Shown here in pieces: positions 24,096-32,237 of a DNA stretch of 32,237 nucleotides; position 1 is the stretch's first letter; each line of letters opens with the position of its first letter. The notes under the pieces were generated by a model, which was not told the DNA's origin, ran no database searches, and worked only from the letters and a program-made list of their open reading frames with translations. This stretch comes from JBBATK01 sp046297095. Lineage in GTDB: Bacteria; Bacteroidota; Ignavibacteria; Kapaibacteriales; NICIL-2. A program made the translations under genes and the position numbers. The DNA lies in contig JBKCNS010000014.1 of the NCBI GenBank assembly GCA_046297095.1, positions 1 to 32,237 on the forward strand, in the 5' to 3' direction.

Positions 24096-26294
24096 ATGGT
24101 TTCTCCTAATAGCATGGCATCGTTTGATCTGGCGTGGAATAGTCCCTGGTGGTTTGTAGGCATCACATTTCTTTGCGCGCTGACTGCTGCGGTGTGGTAC
24201 TACCGCGTAACGAGGCCGCAGATACAGACAGGCTTACGCGCAGTACTGGTGGCTTTGCGCACGCTGGGATTAGTGTTGTTGTTGCTCGTACTCTTTGAAC
24301 CGGTGCTTACCTTGCTGCGCTCCTTTGCGCAAGAGCCTAAGGTTCGCGTGCTGCTGGACCAATCGATATCGATGGTTCAGCGTGATGCAAGCCGAGACAG
24401 AAATAGCGACCTTCGTGCACTGATTGCCGAAGCGCCATGGAAGTCGGTAGAAGTCGGGCAATCGTTGCTAGGCTTTGATGAATCCGTACGTCCGTTGAAC
24501 ACCGGTGACCCGTCAAAGCTCGTGTGGAAAGGACAGCGTACGGACATCGAGCGAGCACTGCGGTATGTTCAGGAACACGCCGAAACAGAAAACACGCAGG
24601 CCGTTGTGCTTGTAAGCGACGGTGCTTATACAGCCGGAGCGAATCCTATAGCAATGGCGGAGCAGCTTGGAGTACCGCTCTATGTGATCGGCGTTGGCGA
24701 TTCCGCCCGGGCAAAAGATGTGTCGGTTTCTTCGTTAGTGACGAACGATGTGGGCTTTTTAAATACAGTATTGCCGGTGCAAGTGTCTGTCAGAACACAT
24801 GGTTTTGAAAATACTCCGCTACGGCTGCGCTTGCTTGACAACAATGTTCAAACGGATGTAGCGCAGCTGAATATTCGTCAACAGGGCGATGTGATAACTC
24901 ACGTGTTTCAATACAAGGCCACTACCGCGGGCGTGCATAAGCTCTCGGCCGTTATCGAAGGTGTTCCCGGCGAGTTAACTGCTGCCAACAATTCCGTCAG
25001 TGACTTTGTAACCATACGCGACGACAAGCGCAATGTGGTGCTTATTGCCGGTGCGCCTAGCCCCGACGTGGCCTTTATACGATCGTCCATCGAGGCAATG
25101 CAAGGCGTTTCGTTGTCTACGATCATCCAGAAGTCCGGTGCCGAAGTGTATAACGAAGCGAGTACGCAGTCTACACTTCGTGGTGCGGATTTGATCGTCA
25201 TGGTTGGATTTCCCGTATCATCAACCTCAGGCACTTTGGTACGCCAAGTAGCGGCAGAGATTACCCGATCGAAGAAGCCGCTCTTGTTTGTGGCTTCGCA
25301 AAATCTGGACTATTCCAAACTTCGCGAGTTCGATGCGGTGTTGCCGTTCAGCGTGCAGTCCTCGCGACAGCAGGAGTTTTCCGTTACCATGGACGTAGCT
25401 GCGGGCGAGGAAGCCAACGCGTTGCTCAGATTATCCGGATCGGCCGAAGATGCCGATGTTTGGAATTCTCTGCCGCCGATTTTTCGCACAGAAACATTCC
25501 TTCGGGTAAAGCCGGAATCCAGGGTGGTTGCCTCCATCAAAGTGAATAATGTATCGCTGGACGAACCGCTCATTGTGACCCGTAATGTGGATCGCTCCAA
25601 GTGTGTGGCAGTGCTGGGTTACGGCTTGTTCCGATGGAAGCTTTTGGGCACGGCTCTGGAGAAAATGCGCGGCAGCGGCACTGTTACCGACGCACTGTCG
25701 GTATTGCTTTCAAACTCCACTAAATGGTTGAGCACCGACGACGACCAACGCAAAGTGCGCATTCGGCCCTCGCGCTCCTTCTATGCCGGAAGCGAAGCGG
25801 TGTATATGCAGGCACAGGTATACAACGATGCCATGGTACCGGAAGAAAACGCTACTGTTACGGTGAACATTGCTTCGGGAAATCAGCAGAGGGCCGTCGT
25901 GTTGCAGTCGCTCGGTAACGGTCAATATGGCTCGTCGATAGACGGGCTTGGCTCGGGCGATTACAGTTACACCGGTACTGCTGTTGCCGAAAGTCGCCCT
26001 CTGGGTAAAGACGCCGGTCGTTTTACCATTGGCGATCTGCCTTTGGAGTATCAAGATTTGCGCATGAATGTAGCGCTGCTTCGCGCTATGGCCGAACGAT
26101 CCGGTGGGCGCTTTTACACTCCGCAGAGCGCATCATCTCTTGCCGACGATATCTCTGCGCACCGCGGATTCCGCGAGAGAGTTCAGACTTCAACCGTTGA
26201 ATGGAATCTGAGTTCCATGGCACAGATACTCGCGGCAGCCTTGCTGTGTTTTGCGCTGGAGTGGTTTGTGAGAAAGAGAACCGGAATGATCTGA
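24096..26294 (+). CDS. Membrane-anchored VWA-domain protein
   Basis: A 732-aa protein with two N-terminal membrane segments (~19-37 and ~49-75), a VWA domain (~82-200) with MIDAS-like D88-Q-S90-I-S92, T149 and D175 (VLVSDG), a long extracytoplasmic beta-rich part (CARDB-like and glutamine-amidotransferase-like stretches, the latter near RNVVLIAGAPSPDVAFIRSS) and one C-terminal membrane segment (~706-722) with a short basic tail. This architecture is found in uncharacterised membrane VWA proteins of Bacteroidota, loosely related to the Bat/aerotolerance VWA proteins. The start is ATG 24096, or 24114 as an alternative. No BatA/BatB/MoxR partner genes lie nearby, so the role is unknown. Confidence 0.85.
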   Translation: MVSPNSMASFDLAWNSPWWFVGITFLCALTAAVWYYRVTRPQIQTGLRAVLVALRTLGLVLLLLVLFEPVLTLLRSFAQEPKVRVLLDQSISMVQRDASRDRNSDLRALIAEAPWKSVEVGQSLLGFDESVRPLNTGDPSKLVWKGQRTDIERALRYVQEHAETENTQAVVLVSDGAYTAGANPIAMAEQLGVPLYVIGVGDSARAKDVSVSSLVTNDVGFLNTVLPVQVSVRTHGFENTPLRLRLLDNNVQTDVAQLNIRQQGDVITHVFQYKATTAGVHKLSAVIEGVPGELTAANNSVSDFVTIRDDKRNVVLIAGAPSPDVAFIRSSIEAMQGVSLSTIIQKSGAEVYNEASTQSTLRGADLIVMVGFPVSSTSGTLVRQVAAEITRSKKPLLFVASQNLDYSKLREFDAVLPFSVQSSRQQEFSVTMDVAAGEEANALLRLSGSAEDADVWNSLPPIFRTETFLRVKPESRVVASIKVNNVSLDEPLIVTRNVDRSKCVAVLGYGLFRWKLLGTALEKMRGSGTVTDALSVLLSNSTKWLSTDDDQRKVRIRPSRSFYAGSEAVYMQAQVYNDAMVPEENATVTVNIASGNQQRAVVLQSLGNGQYGSSIDGLGSGDYSYTGTAVAESRPLGKDAGRFTIGDLPLEYQDLRMNVALLRAMAERSGGRFYTPQSASSLADDISAHRGFRERVQTSTVEWNLSSMAQILAAALLCFALEWFVRKRTGMI

Positions 26295-26341
26295 TCGGAA
26301 GCGCTGAATAAGAATTTCGCTTAACGCACACTCCGCTGAAT

Positions 26342-26371
26342 AAAAAAGGGGATGATCGCGTGATCATCCCC
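26342..26371 (-). terminator. Rho-independent terminator of the 2-oxoacid oxidoreductase operon
   Basis: GGGGATGATC and GATCATCCCC form a perfect 10-bp stem with a 4-nt loop. In the minus direction six T residues follow (plus-strand A-run at 26342-26347), about 50 bp after the korB stop. The stem may also help terminate the convergent membrane VWA gene, although no T-run follows on that strand. Confidence 0.88.
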
Positions 26372-26419
26372 ACATATTCTCCGTCGGTAAACAGCTTGCG
26401 TGTATCCGTGAATGCCGGC

Positions 26420-27472
26420 TTAACGATGCTCAGCATTGATAGCCAGCAACGACTCTACCGACGGCATCAAATCTTGTTCTGTAAGCTCGTTGAGTGGCTT
26501 CTTGCATGTGGAAATAATATCGTGCAAATCGCGCGATTCGGTGTCGATGTACATCAAGCCCGTAAGAATCTCACCACGAGATTTTGCCTGCTCCAAGGCA
26601 TTCATAGCTGAATCACGATTGGTTGGATCGTAATCCGACGCTAGCTTCTGAAGCGCAACATGCGAACCGTCGTGTAGCTCCACCATCCTCGAACCACCAT
26701 CTTCGTACGCCACCGTAATTTCTGTTTTCAGCGGCACAAATCCTACCTCGGAAAGCACTGCCTCGTGATCACGAACAAAGTCGTAGCTCTTGGTTGAGCC
26801 TTCGTTGTTGTTGAAAGTAACGCAGGGCGATACAACATCCAGTAACGCAAACCCATGATGCGACATTGCCGCTTTGATAAGGGGAATAAGCTGCGCCTTA
26901 TCACCGCTGAAACTGCGCGCTACAAAGCTGGCACCAAGTTGAATAGCCAAGGCGCAGAGATCGATAGCCGCAAAGGGATTCGTTGAACCGGCTTTACTCT
27001 TGGAGCCCGCATCAGCGGTGGCAGAGTCCTGACCTTTGGTCAGTCCATAGCAGCCGTTGTTCATCACGATATAGGTCATGTTCAGCGCTCGGCGAATAGC
27101 ATGTACAAACTGGCCCATACCAATAGATGCTGTGTCACCGTCTCCCGATACACCCAGGTACAACAAATTGCGATTGGCAAGATTTGCTCCCGTTGCTACC
27201 GAGGGCATACGGCCGTGCACGGAATTGAATCCGTGAGAATTATTCAAAAAGTAATTCGGCGTCTTCGACGAACAGCCAATACCCGAGAGCTTAGCCACGC
27301 GATGTGGTTCAACGTTCATCTCGTAACAGGCTTGAACAATAGCACCGCTGATGGAGTCGTGTCCGCATCCTGCGCACAGAGTGGAGATCACACCTTCATA
27401 GTCTTTGCGCGAATATCCCAGCTCGTTTTTTGGAAGTTGCGGGTGAGAGAACTGTGGTTTGATGAATGACAT
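26420..27472 (-). CDS. korB: 2-oxoacid:acceptor oxidoreductase, beta subunit (probably 2-oxoglutarate)
   Basis: The thiamine-pyrophosphate-binding subunit (350 aa) of a 2-oxoacid oxidoreductase. The TPP motif starts GDGD at 110-113 and ends MNNG at 137-140. Cys33, Cys36, Cys67 and Cys217 are placed as ligands of the proximal [4Fe-4S] cluster (LCAGCGHD, GIGCSSK, CVTF). With the alpha subunit it converts 2-oxoacid plus CoA to acyl-CoA, CO2 and two low-potential electrons. Similarity to KorB-type beta subunits favours 2-oxoglutarate, but pyruvate or branched-chain substrates are not excluded. It is the last gene of the operon, 67 nt after korA, and is followed by a strong terminator. Confidence 0.9.
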   Translation of the reverse strand: MSFIKPQFSHPQLPKNELGYSRKDYEGVISTLCAGCGHDSISGAIVQACYEMNVEPHRVAKLSGIGCSSKTPNYFLNNSHGFNSVHGRMPSVATGANLANRNLLYLGVSGDGDTASIGMGQFVHAIRRALNMTYIVMNNGCYGLTKGQDSATADAGSKSKAGSTNPFAAIDLCALAIQLGASFVARSFSGDKAQLIPLIKAAMSHHGFALLDVVSPCVTFNNNEGSTKSYDFVRDHEAVLSEVGFVPLKTEITVAYEDGGSRMVELHDGSHVALQKLASDYDPTNRDSAMNALEQAKSRGEILTGLMYIDTESRDLHDIISTCKKPLNELTEQDLMPSVESLLAINAEHR

Positions 27473-27539
27473 ATAAACGTACCGTAGATGTTTCTTTTTT
27501 GATTTACTTAAAGCCTACCGAATTCTGAGTGAGCTGTTC

Positions 27540-29357
27540 TTACTTAGCCACTTCAACCTCGTGATCTGCCTTGATAGCAGCAGCGATGGCTGCTGCAGTA
27601 ATGGGCATGCCGTCGTAGTTGAGCACTTTGCGTAGTTTCTTGGGGTCGGCATCACATTCCACCATGAGCAATGTGCGCATTTGCGCGTCGCGATTTTGCT
27701 CGATTACGTACACCACATCGTGCGCATCGATGAACTCATTCACTTGATCGTTAAATGGGAATGCAAGAATGCGCATGGCATCCACCAGTACGCCGTCTTC
27801 GCGAAGCAGATCCATGGTTTCCAGTGCCGGATAGGCAGTGGTACCATAGAATATGATGCCTATAGAATGTGAATTTTGTTCCTGATAAAACTCGGGAGCA
27901 GGCACCAAGCTCTTGGCTGTCTCCCATTTCTTCAACAGGCGGTCCATGTTGCGAACATAGGTGGCGCCGTCTTCCGTGTACCGTGCGTACTCGTCGCGCG
28001 AGGAACCACGAGTAAAGAATGAGCCTTTGGTGGGGTGCGTTCCGGGAATGGTGCGGTAGGGAATGCCATCGCCGTCCACATCCAGGTACCGACCAAACTC
28101 TTTCATGTTCTCCAGGTCGTTTGCACTAAGAACTTTACCACGATTGTACACCGTAGTGGGGTCCCAGGTGAACGCGGGAGACATGTGATCGTTCATTCCC
28201 AAATCAAGATCGGTCATTACGATCACGGGTGTTTGCAACTGCTCTGCTACATCAAACGCTGTTCCCATCATGTCAAAACCTTCTTTGGGAGTGCTGGGGA
28301 AGAGCAAGGGGTGCTTTGTGTCGCCGTGTGATGCGTACGCGCAAAGCAGAACATCGGATTGCTGTGTGCGCGTGGGCATTCCGGTAGACGGACCCGCCCG
28401 CTGCACATCAACGAGCACCGTCGGCACTTCAGCGAAATATGCCAAGCCAATAAACTCGTTCATCAACGAGATGCCGGGGCCGCTGGTTGCGGTGAATGCA
28501 CGTGCGCCGTTCCAGCTTGCACCAAGCACCATACCAATGGCAGAAAGCTCATCTTCGGCTTGAACCACCGCGAACTTCTTCTCTCCGGTTTCCTTATCAA
28601 CCAACAGCTTGTTGGCATACTTCTCATATCCGCCTACCATGCTGGTAGAAGGCGTGATAGGATACCATGCTGCTACAGTAGCACCGGCATAGACGGCACC
28701 CAGGCCGCAGGCAGAGTTGCCCGTAATCATGATGCTGTCGCCCACCAGGTCGCGCGTTTCGCAACGGAGGGTAATAGGCTCAGGATAGTGTTCCTCAACA
28801 TACTTCACACCGAGTTGCATGGCGTGAACGTTTGGTTCGATGAGTTTTGGTTTTTTCTTGAACTCGTCGGCAATCACACCGCGTACCACATCAAGATCGA
28901 TGTTCATCAGACGGGCTAGTGCGCCTACGTAGATAAGGTTCTTGAACAATAGTCGCTGACGGGGATCGGAATACTCCTGCATGCATATCTGCATCATGGG
29001 TATTCCAATGTAGGTGATGTCCTCGCGAATATTTTCTTTGCGAATAAGCTTTGTTGAGTCGTACACAAAGTATCCGCCCGGAAGCACCGAGCGAACATCC
29101 TTGGCAAAGCTTTGGGCATTCAGGCCAACCATCATATCGATGCCGGCGCGGCGCCCCAGATATCCTTTCTCACTCACCCGTACTTCGTACCATGTGGGCA
29201 AGCCTTGAATGTTCGAGGGGAAGAGATTCTTTGCCGAGATAGGAATGCCCATGCGGAAAATAGATTTCGCAAACATGGTGTTGGCACTGGCCGAGCCGGT
29301 ACCGTTTACATTGGCAAACGAAACAACAAAATCATTAACCTTAACTACATTACTCAT
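27540..29357 (-). CDS. korA: 2-oxoacid:acceptor oxidoreductase, fused gamma-alpha subunit
   Basis: A 605-aa protein in which the gamma domain (~1-190: SFANVNGTGSASANTMFAKS, then KNLFPSNIQGLPTWYEVRVS) precedes the alpha domain (from ~208: GNSACGLGAVYAGATVAAWY followed by PITPST, which contacts the TPP pyrimidine end). The gamma-alpha fusion is the KorA/two-subunit type. The start is ATG 29357, whose first bases overlap the stop of the preceding gene (ATGA), a translational-coupling arrangement. An in-frame ATG at 29372 is an alternative, and the frame stays open to 29435 inside the upstream gene. It forms a complex with KorB. Confidence 0.9.
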   Translation of the reverse strand: MSNVVKVNDFVVSFANVNGTGSASANTMFAKSIFRMGIPISAKNLFPSNIQGLPTWYEVRVSEKGYLGRRAGIDMMVGLNAQSFAKDVRSVLPGGYFVYDSTKLIRKENIREDITYIGIPMMQICMQEYSDPRQRLLFKNLIYVGALARLMNIDLDVVRGVIADEFKKKPKLIEPNVHAMQLGVKYVEEHYPEPITLRCETRDLVGDSIMITGNSACGLGAVYAGATVAAWYPITPSTSMVGGYEKYANKLLVDKETGEKKFAVVQAEDELSAIGMVLGASWNGARAFTATSGPGISLMNEFIGLAYFAEVPTVLVDVQRAGPSTGMPTRTQQSDVLLCAYASHGDTKHPLLFPSTPKEGFDMMGTAFDVAEQLQTPVIVMTDLDLGMNDHMSPAFTWDPTTVYNRGKVLSANDLENMKEFGRYLDVDGDGIPYRTIPGTHPTKGSFFTRGSSRDEYARYTEDGATYVRNMDRLLKKWETAKSLVPAPEFYQEQNSHSIGIIFYGTTAYPALETMDLLREDGVLVDAMRILAFPFNDQVNEFIDAHDVVYVIEQNRDAQMRTLLMVECDADPKKLRKVLNYDGMPITAAAIAAAIKADHEVEVAK

Positions 29358-31144
29358 GCTATTACTCGACATTGATTTCCGGCCTTCGTTACTTGATATA
29401 CAAATTTCTGCATGTCCCATGCTGCGGTTGGGCAACGCTCAGCGCATAAGCCGCAATGCAAGCACACGTTTTCGTCTTTGACCATTACTCTGGCTGTTTT
29501 TAAACCATCGGCTACATACAAGTCCTGGCTTTCTACCAGCGCGGGAGCAAGTAGTCGTTGACGCAGATCCTCTTCCTCGCCATTCACGGTGAAGTTGATA
29601 CATGATGTGGGACAAATGTCTACACATGCATCGCATTCAATACAGCGGGGAGCAGAGAATACTGTCTGAACATCGCAGTTCAGGCAGCGTTGTGCTTCGT
29701 GGAAGCCGGTGCTGCGGTCGAACCCGAGTTCAACTTCCTTCTTGCGGTCTGTAAGGGTAAGCGACTTATCCGCGTGAGGCACTTTGAAACGCTGATCGGT
29801 GGTAACAGCACTGTCATAGATCCACTCGTGTATACCCATCTTCTGGCTCACAAGATTGGTGTGCGGAGCAGGACGCTCGAACACCGATTTACCGTTGCAG
29901 AACAGATCGATGGACACAGCCGCCTGGTGGCCTTGCGCCACCGCAGTGATCACATTCTTCGGACCGAATGCCGCGTCGCCGCCAAAGAATACCTTGGGGA
30001 GAGTGGATTGGAAGGTTGTTTCGTTCACAACGGGCATGTCCCACTTATCGAATTGCAAGCCCAGATCGCGTTCAATCCAGGGGAAACTATTTTCCTGACC
30101 AATGGCAACCAATACATCATCTGCCTCGATAAACACATCAGGCTCGCCGGTGGGCACAAGTTGACGTTTGCCTTTCTCGTCGTACACAGCTTTAACTTTC
30201 TCGAAGGTCATTCCCTTCAGCACGCCGTTTTCAACAACGAAGGTTTTGGGAACGTGGTTATCGATGATAGGAATATCCTCGTGCATCGCATCCTCTTTCT
30301 CCCATGGGGAAGCCTTCATTTCGGAGAAAGGACTGCGAACAACTACCTTCACGTTCTCTCCGCCCAGACGGCGCGAGGTACGGCAGCAATCCATGGCCGT
30401 GTTACCACCACCTAGAACGATCACGTTCTTACCAACAGTAGCGGTGTGTTCAAAGGCAACATTTGCCAACCACTCTATACCGATGTGAATGTTCTTCGCT
30501 GCTTCTTCGCGGCCGGGGATGTTGATGTCGCGGCCACGGGGTGCGCCCGTTCCTACAAACACAGCATCGTAGTCCTGCGAAACAACATCCCGCAGACTTG
30601 ATACATAGTGCTTGAAGTGGGTATGAATTCCCATGTTCAGGATATAGTCAACTTCTTCATTCAGAACAGATAGCGGCAAACGGAACGAGGGGATCTGGCT
30701 GCGCATCATGCCGCCGCCGAACTCCATCTCGTCATAGAGGTGAATCTCGTATCCAAGGGGAGCAAGATCGCGCGCTACTGTGAGAGATGCCGGACCGCCG
30801 CCAATAAGCGCCACTTTCTTTCCGTTGGAAGGAAATGGGCCTTTGGGAATAAGGTCTTCGACGCCGCTCTTGTTGTCGGCTGCTACACGTTTCAATCGGC
30901 ATATTGCCACGGGCTCTTCCTCTACGCGCACGCGCCGGCATGCCGGTTCGCAGGGACGATCGCAGGTGCGGCCCAAGATTCCGGGGAACACATTCGATTC
31001 CCAGTTAATCATGTAAGCTTCTGTGTATCGCTCTGCCGCGATAAGGCGGATGTATTCAGGAACGGGGGTATGCGCCGGACACGCATACTGACAATCAACA
31101 ACTTTGTGAAAATACTCCGGGTCGGAAATATCTGTAGGTTTCAA
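29354..31144 (-). CDS. FAD/Fe-S NAD(P)H oxidoreductase subunit of the 2-oxoacid oxidoreductase operon
   Basis: An about 596-aa flavoprotein of the glutamate-synthase-small-subunit (GltD) family with an extra C-terminal ferredoxin part. Numbering from TTG 31144: an N-terminal Fe-S domain with C18, C22, C61, C65 and C69; the FAD motif GGGPAS at 115-120; the NAD(P) motif GGGNTA at 245-250 followed by basic residues (RTSRRL) that favour NADP(H); and two [4Fe-4S] motifs at C501/504/507/511 and C561/564/567/571. It would pass electrons between NAD(P)H and the Kor subunits. The frame stays open to an ATG at 31276, but a promoter element at 31188-31195 and non-protein-like upstream residues favour TTG 31144; no Shine-Dalgarno supports either. 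It overlaps korA by 4 bp. Confidence 0.87.
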   Translation of the reverse strand: MKPTDISDPEYFHKVVDCQYACPAHTPVPEYIRLIAAERYTEAYMINWESNVFPGILGRTCDRPCEPACRRVRVEEEPVAICRLKRVAADNKSGVEDLIPKGPFPSNGKKVALIGGGPASLTVARDLAPLGYEIHLYDEMEFGGGMMRSQIPSFRLPLSVLNEEVDYILNMGIHTHFKHYVSSLRDVVSQDYDAVFVGTGAPRGRDINIPGREEAAKNIHIGIEWLANVAFEHTATVGKNVIVLGGGNTAMDCCRTSRRLGGENVKVVVRSPFSEMKASPWEKEDAMHEDIPIIDNHVPKTFVVENGVLKGMTFEKVKAVYDEKGKRQLVPTGEPDVFIEADDVLVAIGQENSFPWIERDLGLQFDKWDMPVVNETTFQSTLPKVFFGGDAAFGPKNVITAVAQGHQAAVSIDLFCNGKSVFERPAPHTNLVSQKMGIHEWIYDSAVTTDQRFKVPHADKSLTLTDRKKEVELGFDRSTGFHEAQRCLNCDVQTVFSAPRCIECDACVDICPTSCINFTVNGEEEDLRQRLLAPALVESQDLYVADGLKTARVMVKDENVCLHCGLCAERCPTAAWDMQKFVYQVTKAGNQCRVIA

Positions 31145-31187
31145 GACTACGCTCGTTGATAGTGGGTGATTGATGTTTTGCTGCCCG

Positions 31188-31195
31188 CAAAAATA
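31188..31195 (-). promoter_or_regulatory. TAnnTTTG -7 element of the 2-oxoacid oxidoreductase operon
   Basis: The minus strand reads TATTTTTG, matching TAnnTTTG, with the expected start near 31181, about 37 nt before the TTG at 31144. A start there would leave an ATG at 31276 outside the transcript. Confidence 0.5.
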
Positions 31196-31439
31196 GCAGA
31201 TTGCGTTGAGGTAGACGGCGAAAAGGGCACAATCTTGTGCGAATTTGTACGAAGAACTACTCTTTTTTCCAATCAAATCACAGAGGAAACTATCTTATTC
31301 TTTGCTGTGATTCTCCGCCTCGCGTTCTCACTCATAATGACTATCTGACAGCGGTAGAAGTATCGGCATATGAAGGGCCTCACTAAAAGCAAAGATTGAG
31401 AACAGGATTACGGCCGTGCTCGGTGTTGCGTTTAGTTAC
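31196..31439. other. Intergenic stretch upstream of the 2-oxoacid oxidoreductase operon
   Basis: No supported gene is seen. It contains an 8-bp inverted repeat, AATCACAG (31276-31283) and CTGTGATT (31305-31312), with a 21-nt spacer. It has no T-run and is not called a terminator. No terminator was recognised for the upstream gene that ends at 31440. Confidence 0.5.
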
Positions 31440-32237
31440 TTACCGGCAATTCATCACGCGAAGCAGGCCGCCGGGTGTTTGTAGAAGAAGAAGGCCGGAG
31501 GGTAGAGTGCTAAGATCGACGATAGAACACCCGGTACACGAATGCAACAATGCACCGCCGGCATTCCAAATATTCACGAGTCTCTGCACAGAGCCAAAGC
31601 TGAGAATGGAATTGTGCAGCTCGTACTCTATGTTGCCATCCGATGCGAGTGGTACATCGGATGCACTGCAAAACTCGTGAGAGCCCACATCGTAGCGGGA
31701 ATCCTTGCATCGTTCTTTCTTGTTCATGGGATGTACATACTCCCACACGGGTAGCAGAACATTATCCCGAAGAGAAATCATGTCCCACATAGCGCTGTCG
31801 CGCGCCACAGACGACGCCGGTAGGGAAAAGTTTGTTCCCAGTGGCTCGAGTACCTCGGTATTTACATCAGGCATGATGATATTGCCCGATTGCTCCACAG
31901 GAACGGTGCCAACCACAGGCGCGAAGGTACCTTTTCCCAGTACTAGGTTGTTCCATAATCCAACCAGCTCGGTGCCCTCCTTGTACGAGGTAAACAGCGC
32001 GATGGAACGTGTGCTTACAAAGGTGTTGTGAGCAACAAAGAGCTTGTGGCTTACTCCGCTGCGCAATCCCTCCAACCCGTATCCGATCATGTTTGAGTTG
32101 CTGGTTAGCGGTCCTTGCATAAGGTCGTTCCCTACAATCACGGCATAACCGCCATTTGGTATATCCATAAGTCTACTGCCGGTGCCCGTTGCCTCGGTAG
32201 CGATTCTGTTATACATCACATAGTTCACATCGGCTCT
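31440..32237 (-). CDS. Secreted beta-helix-like protein, C-terminal part (runs off right edge)
   Basis: The frame is open to the window edge, so the N-terminus is missing. The visible ~265 residues have features of a right-handed parallel beta-helix (short repeated strands with Asn/Gly turns: GGYAVIVGNDLMQGPL, LFVAHNTFVSTRSIAL, LVGLWNNLVLGKG). They end in a ~70-residue tail (VQRLVNIWNAGGALLHSCTG...LPSGLLLLQT) resembling a degenerate T9SS type-A sorting domain. No catalytic motif can be identified. Pectate-lyase-like or adhesin-like folds are possible; the fold call is tentative. Confidence 0.7.
   Translation of the reverse strand, partial: RADVNYVMYNRIATEATGTGSRLMDIPNGGYAVIVGNDLMQGPLTSNSNMIGYGLEGLRSGVSHKLFVAHNTFVSTRSIALFTSYKEGTELVGLWNNLVLGKGTFAPVVGTVPVEQSGNIIMPDVNTEVLEPLGTNFSLPASSVARDSAMWDMISLRDNVLLPVWEYVHPMNKKERCKDSRYDVGSHEFCSASDVPLASDGNIEYELHNSILSFGSVQRLVNIWNAGGALLHSCTGCSIVDLSTLPSGLLLLQTPGGLLRVMNCR

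Noticed and set aside
29690..30415. Plus-strand open frame (241 codons) opposite the flavin subunit gene
   Set aside because: It is antisense to clear FAD/NAD(P) motifs and has no domain of its own; it is best explained as a shadow frame.
31276..31312. 8-bp inverted repeat as a terminator
   Set aside because: The 21-nt loop and the absence of a T-run on either strand make termination unlikely.

Overview
The window most likely comes from a flagellated member of the Bacteroidota/Chlorobi superphylum, near the Ignavibacteria/Kapabacteria group. This is inferred from gene content and signals, not from a marker gene. The evidence is: large secreted proteins with choice-of-anchor-D-type modules and C-terminal tails resembling type IX secretion (T9SS) sorting domains; several TAnnTTTG (-7) promoter elements typical of Bacteroidota; Shine-Dalgarno sites that are mostly weak or absent; and a 2-oxoacid:ferredoxin oxidoreductase operon. 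No mobile element, CRISPR array or rRNA was seen.

Layout. Positions 1-1557 hold a divergent pair: the start of a membrane-anchored PASTA-domain protein (minus strand, running off the left edge) and a DHH/DHHA1 phosphoesterase of the NrnA type (plus). Positions 1581-10090 are a nine-gene flagellar cluster, all on the minus strand and transcribed flgF-flgG-flgA-flgH-flgI-flgJ-flgN-flgK-flgL. It encodes the proximal/distal rod proteins, the P- and L-rings with the P-ring chaperone, the rod-cap/muramidase, the export chaperone and the two hook-filament junction proteins. Two strong sigma-54 (-24/-12) promoter matches precede flgF and flgJ, splitting the cluster into a rod/ring unit and a late unit. 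A perfect palindrome about 160 bp upstream of the first predicted start site is a candidate enhancer site. Positions 10438-19653 hold two very large paralogous secreted proteins (1447 and about 1580 aa) with a von Willebrand A (VWA) domain near the N-terminus, propeller-like repeats, choice-of-anchor-D-like modules and a T9SS-like tail. They are separated by a perfect 12-bp hairpin. An exported S66-family LD-carboxypeptidase lies immediately upstream of the larger one.

Positions 21043-26294 hold tRNA-Ser(GGA), a lipoprotein sugar-type ABC substrate-binding protein, a convergent acyltransferase-3 membrane protein, tRNA-Pro(CGG) on the minus strand and a third VWA protein, which is membrane-anchored. 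Positions 26420-31144 (minus) are a tight three-gene operon: an FAD/Fe-S NAD(P)H-oxidoreductase subunit, then the gamma-alpha and beta subunits of a 2-oxoacid (probably 2-oxoglutarate) oxidoreductase. At the right edge is the C-terminal part of a secreted beta-helix-like protein.

Most interesting points: a sigma-54-controlled flagellar cluster with a candidate enhancer in a Bacteroidota-like genome; an L-ring protein with no cysteine and therefore no lipid anchor; FlgJ fused to a lytic transglycosylase rather than a glucosaminidase; the paired VWA giants; and a 2-oxoacid oxidoreductase with its own NAD(P)H-linked flavin subunit.
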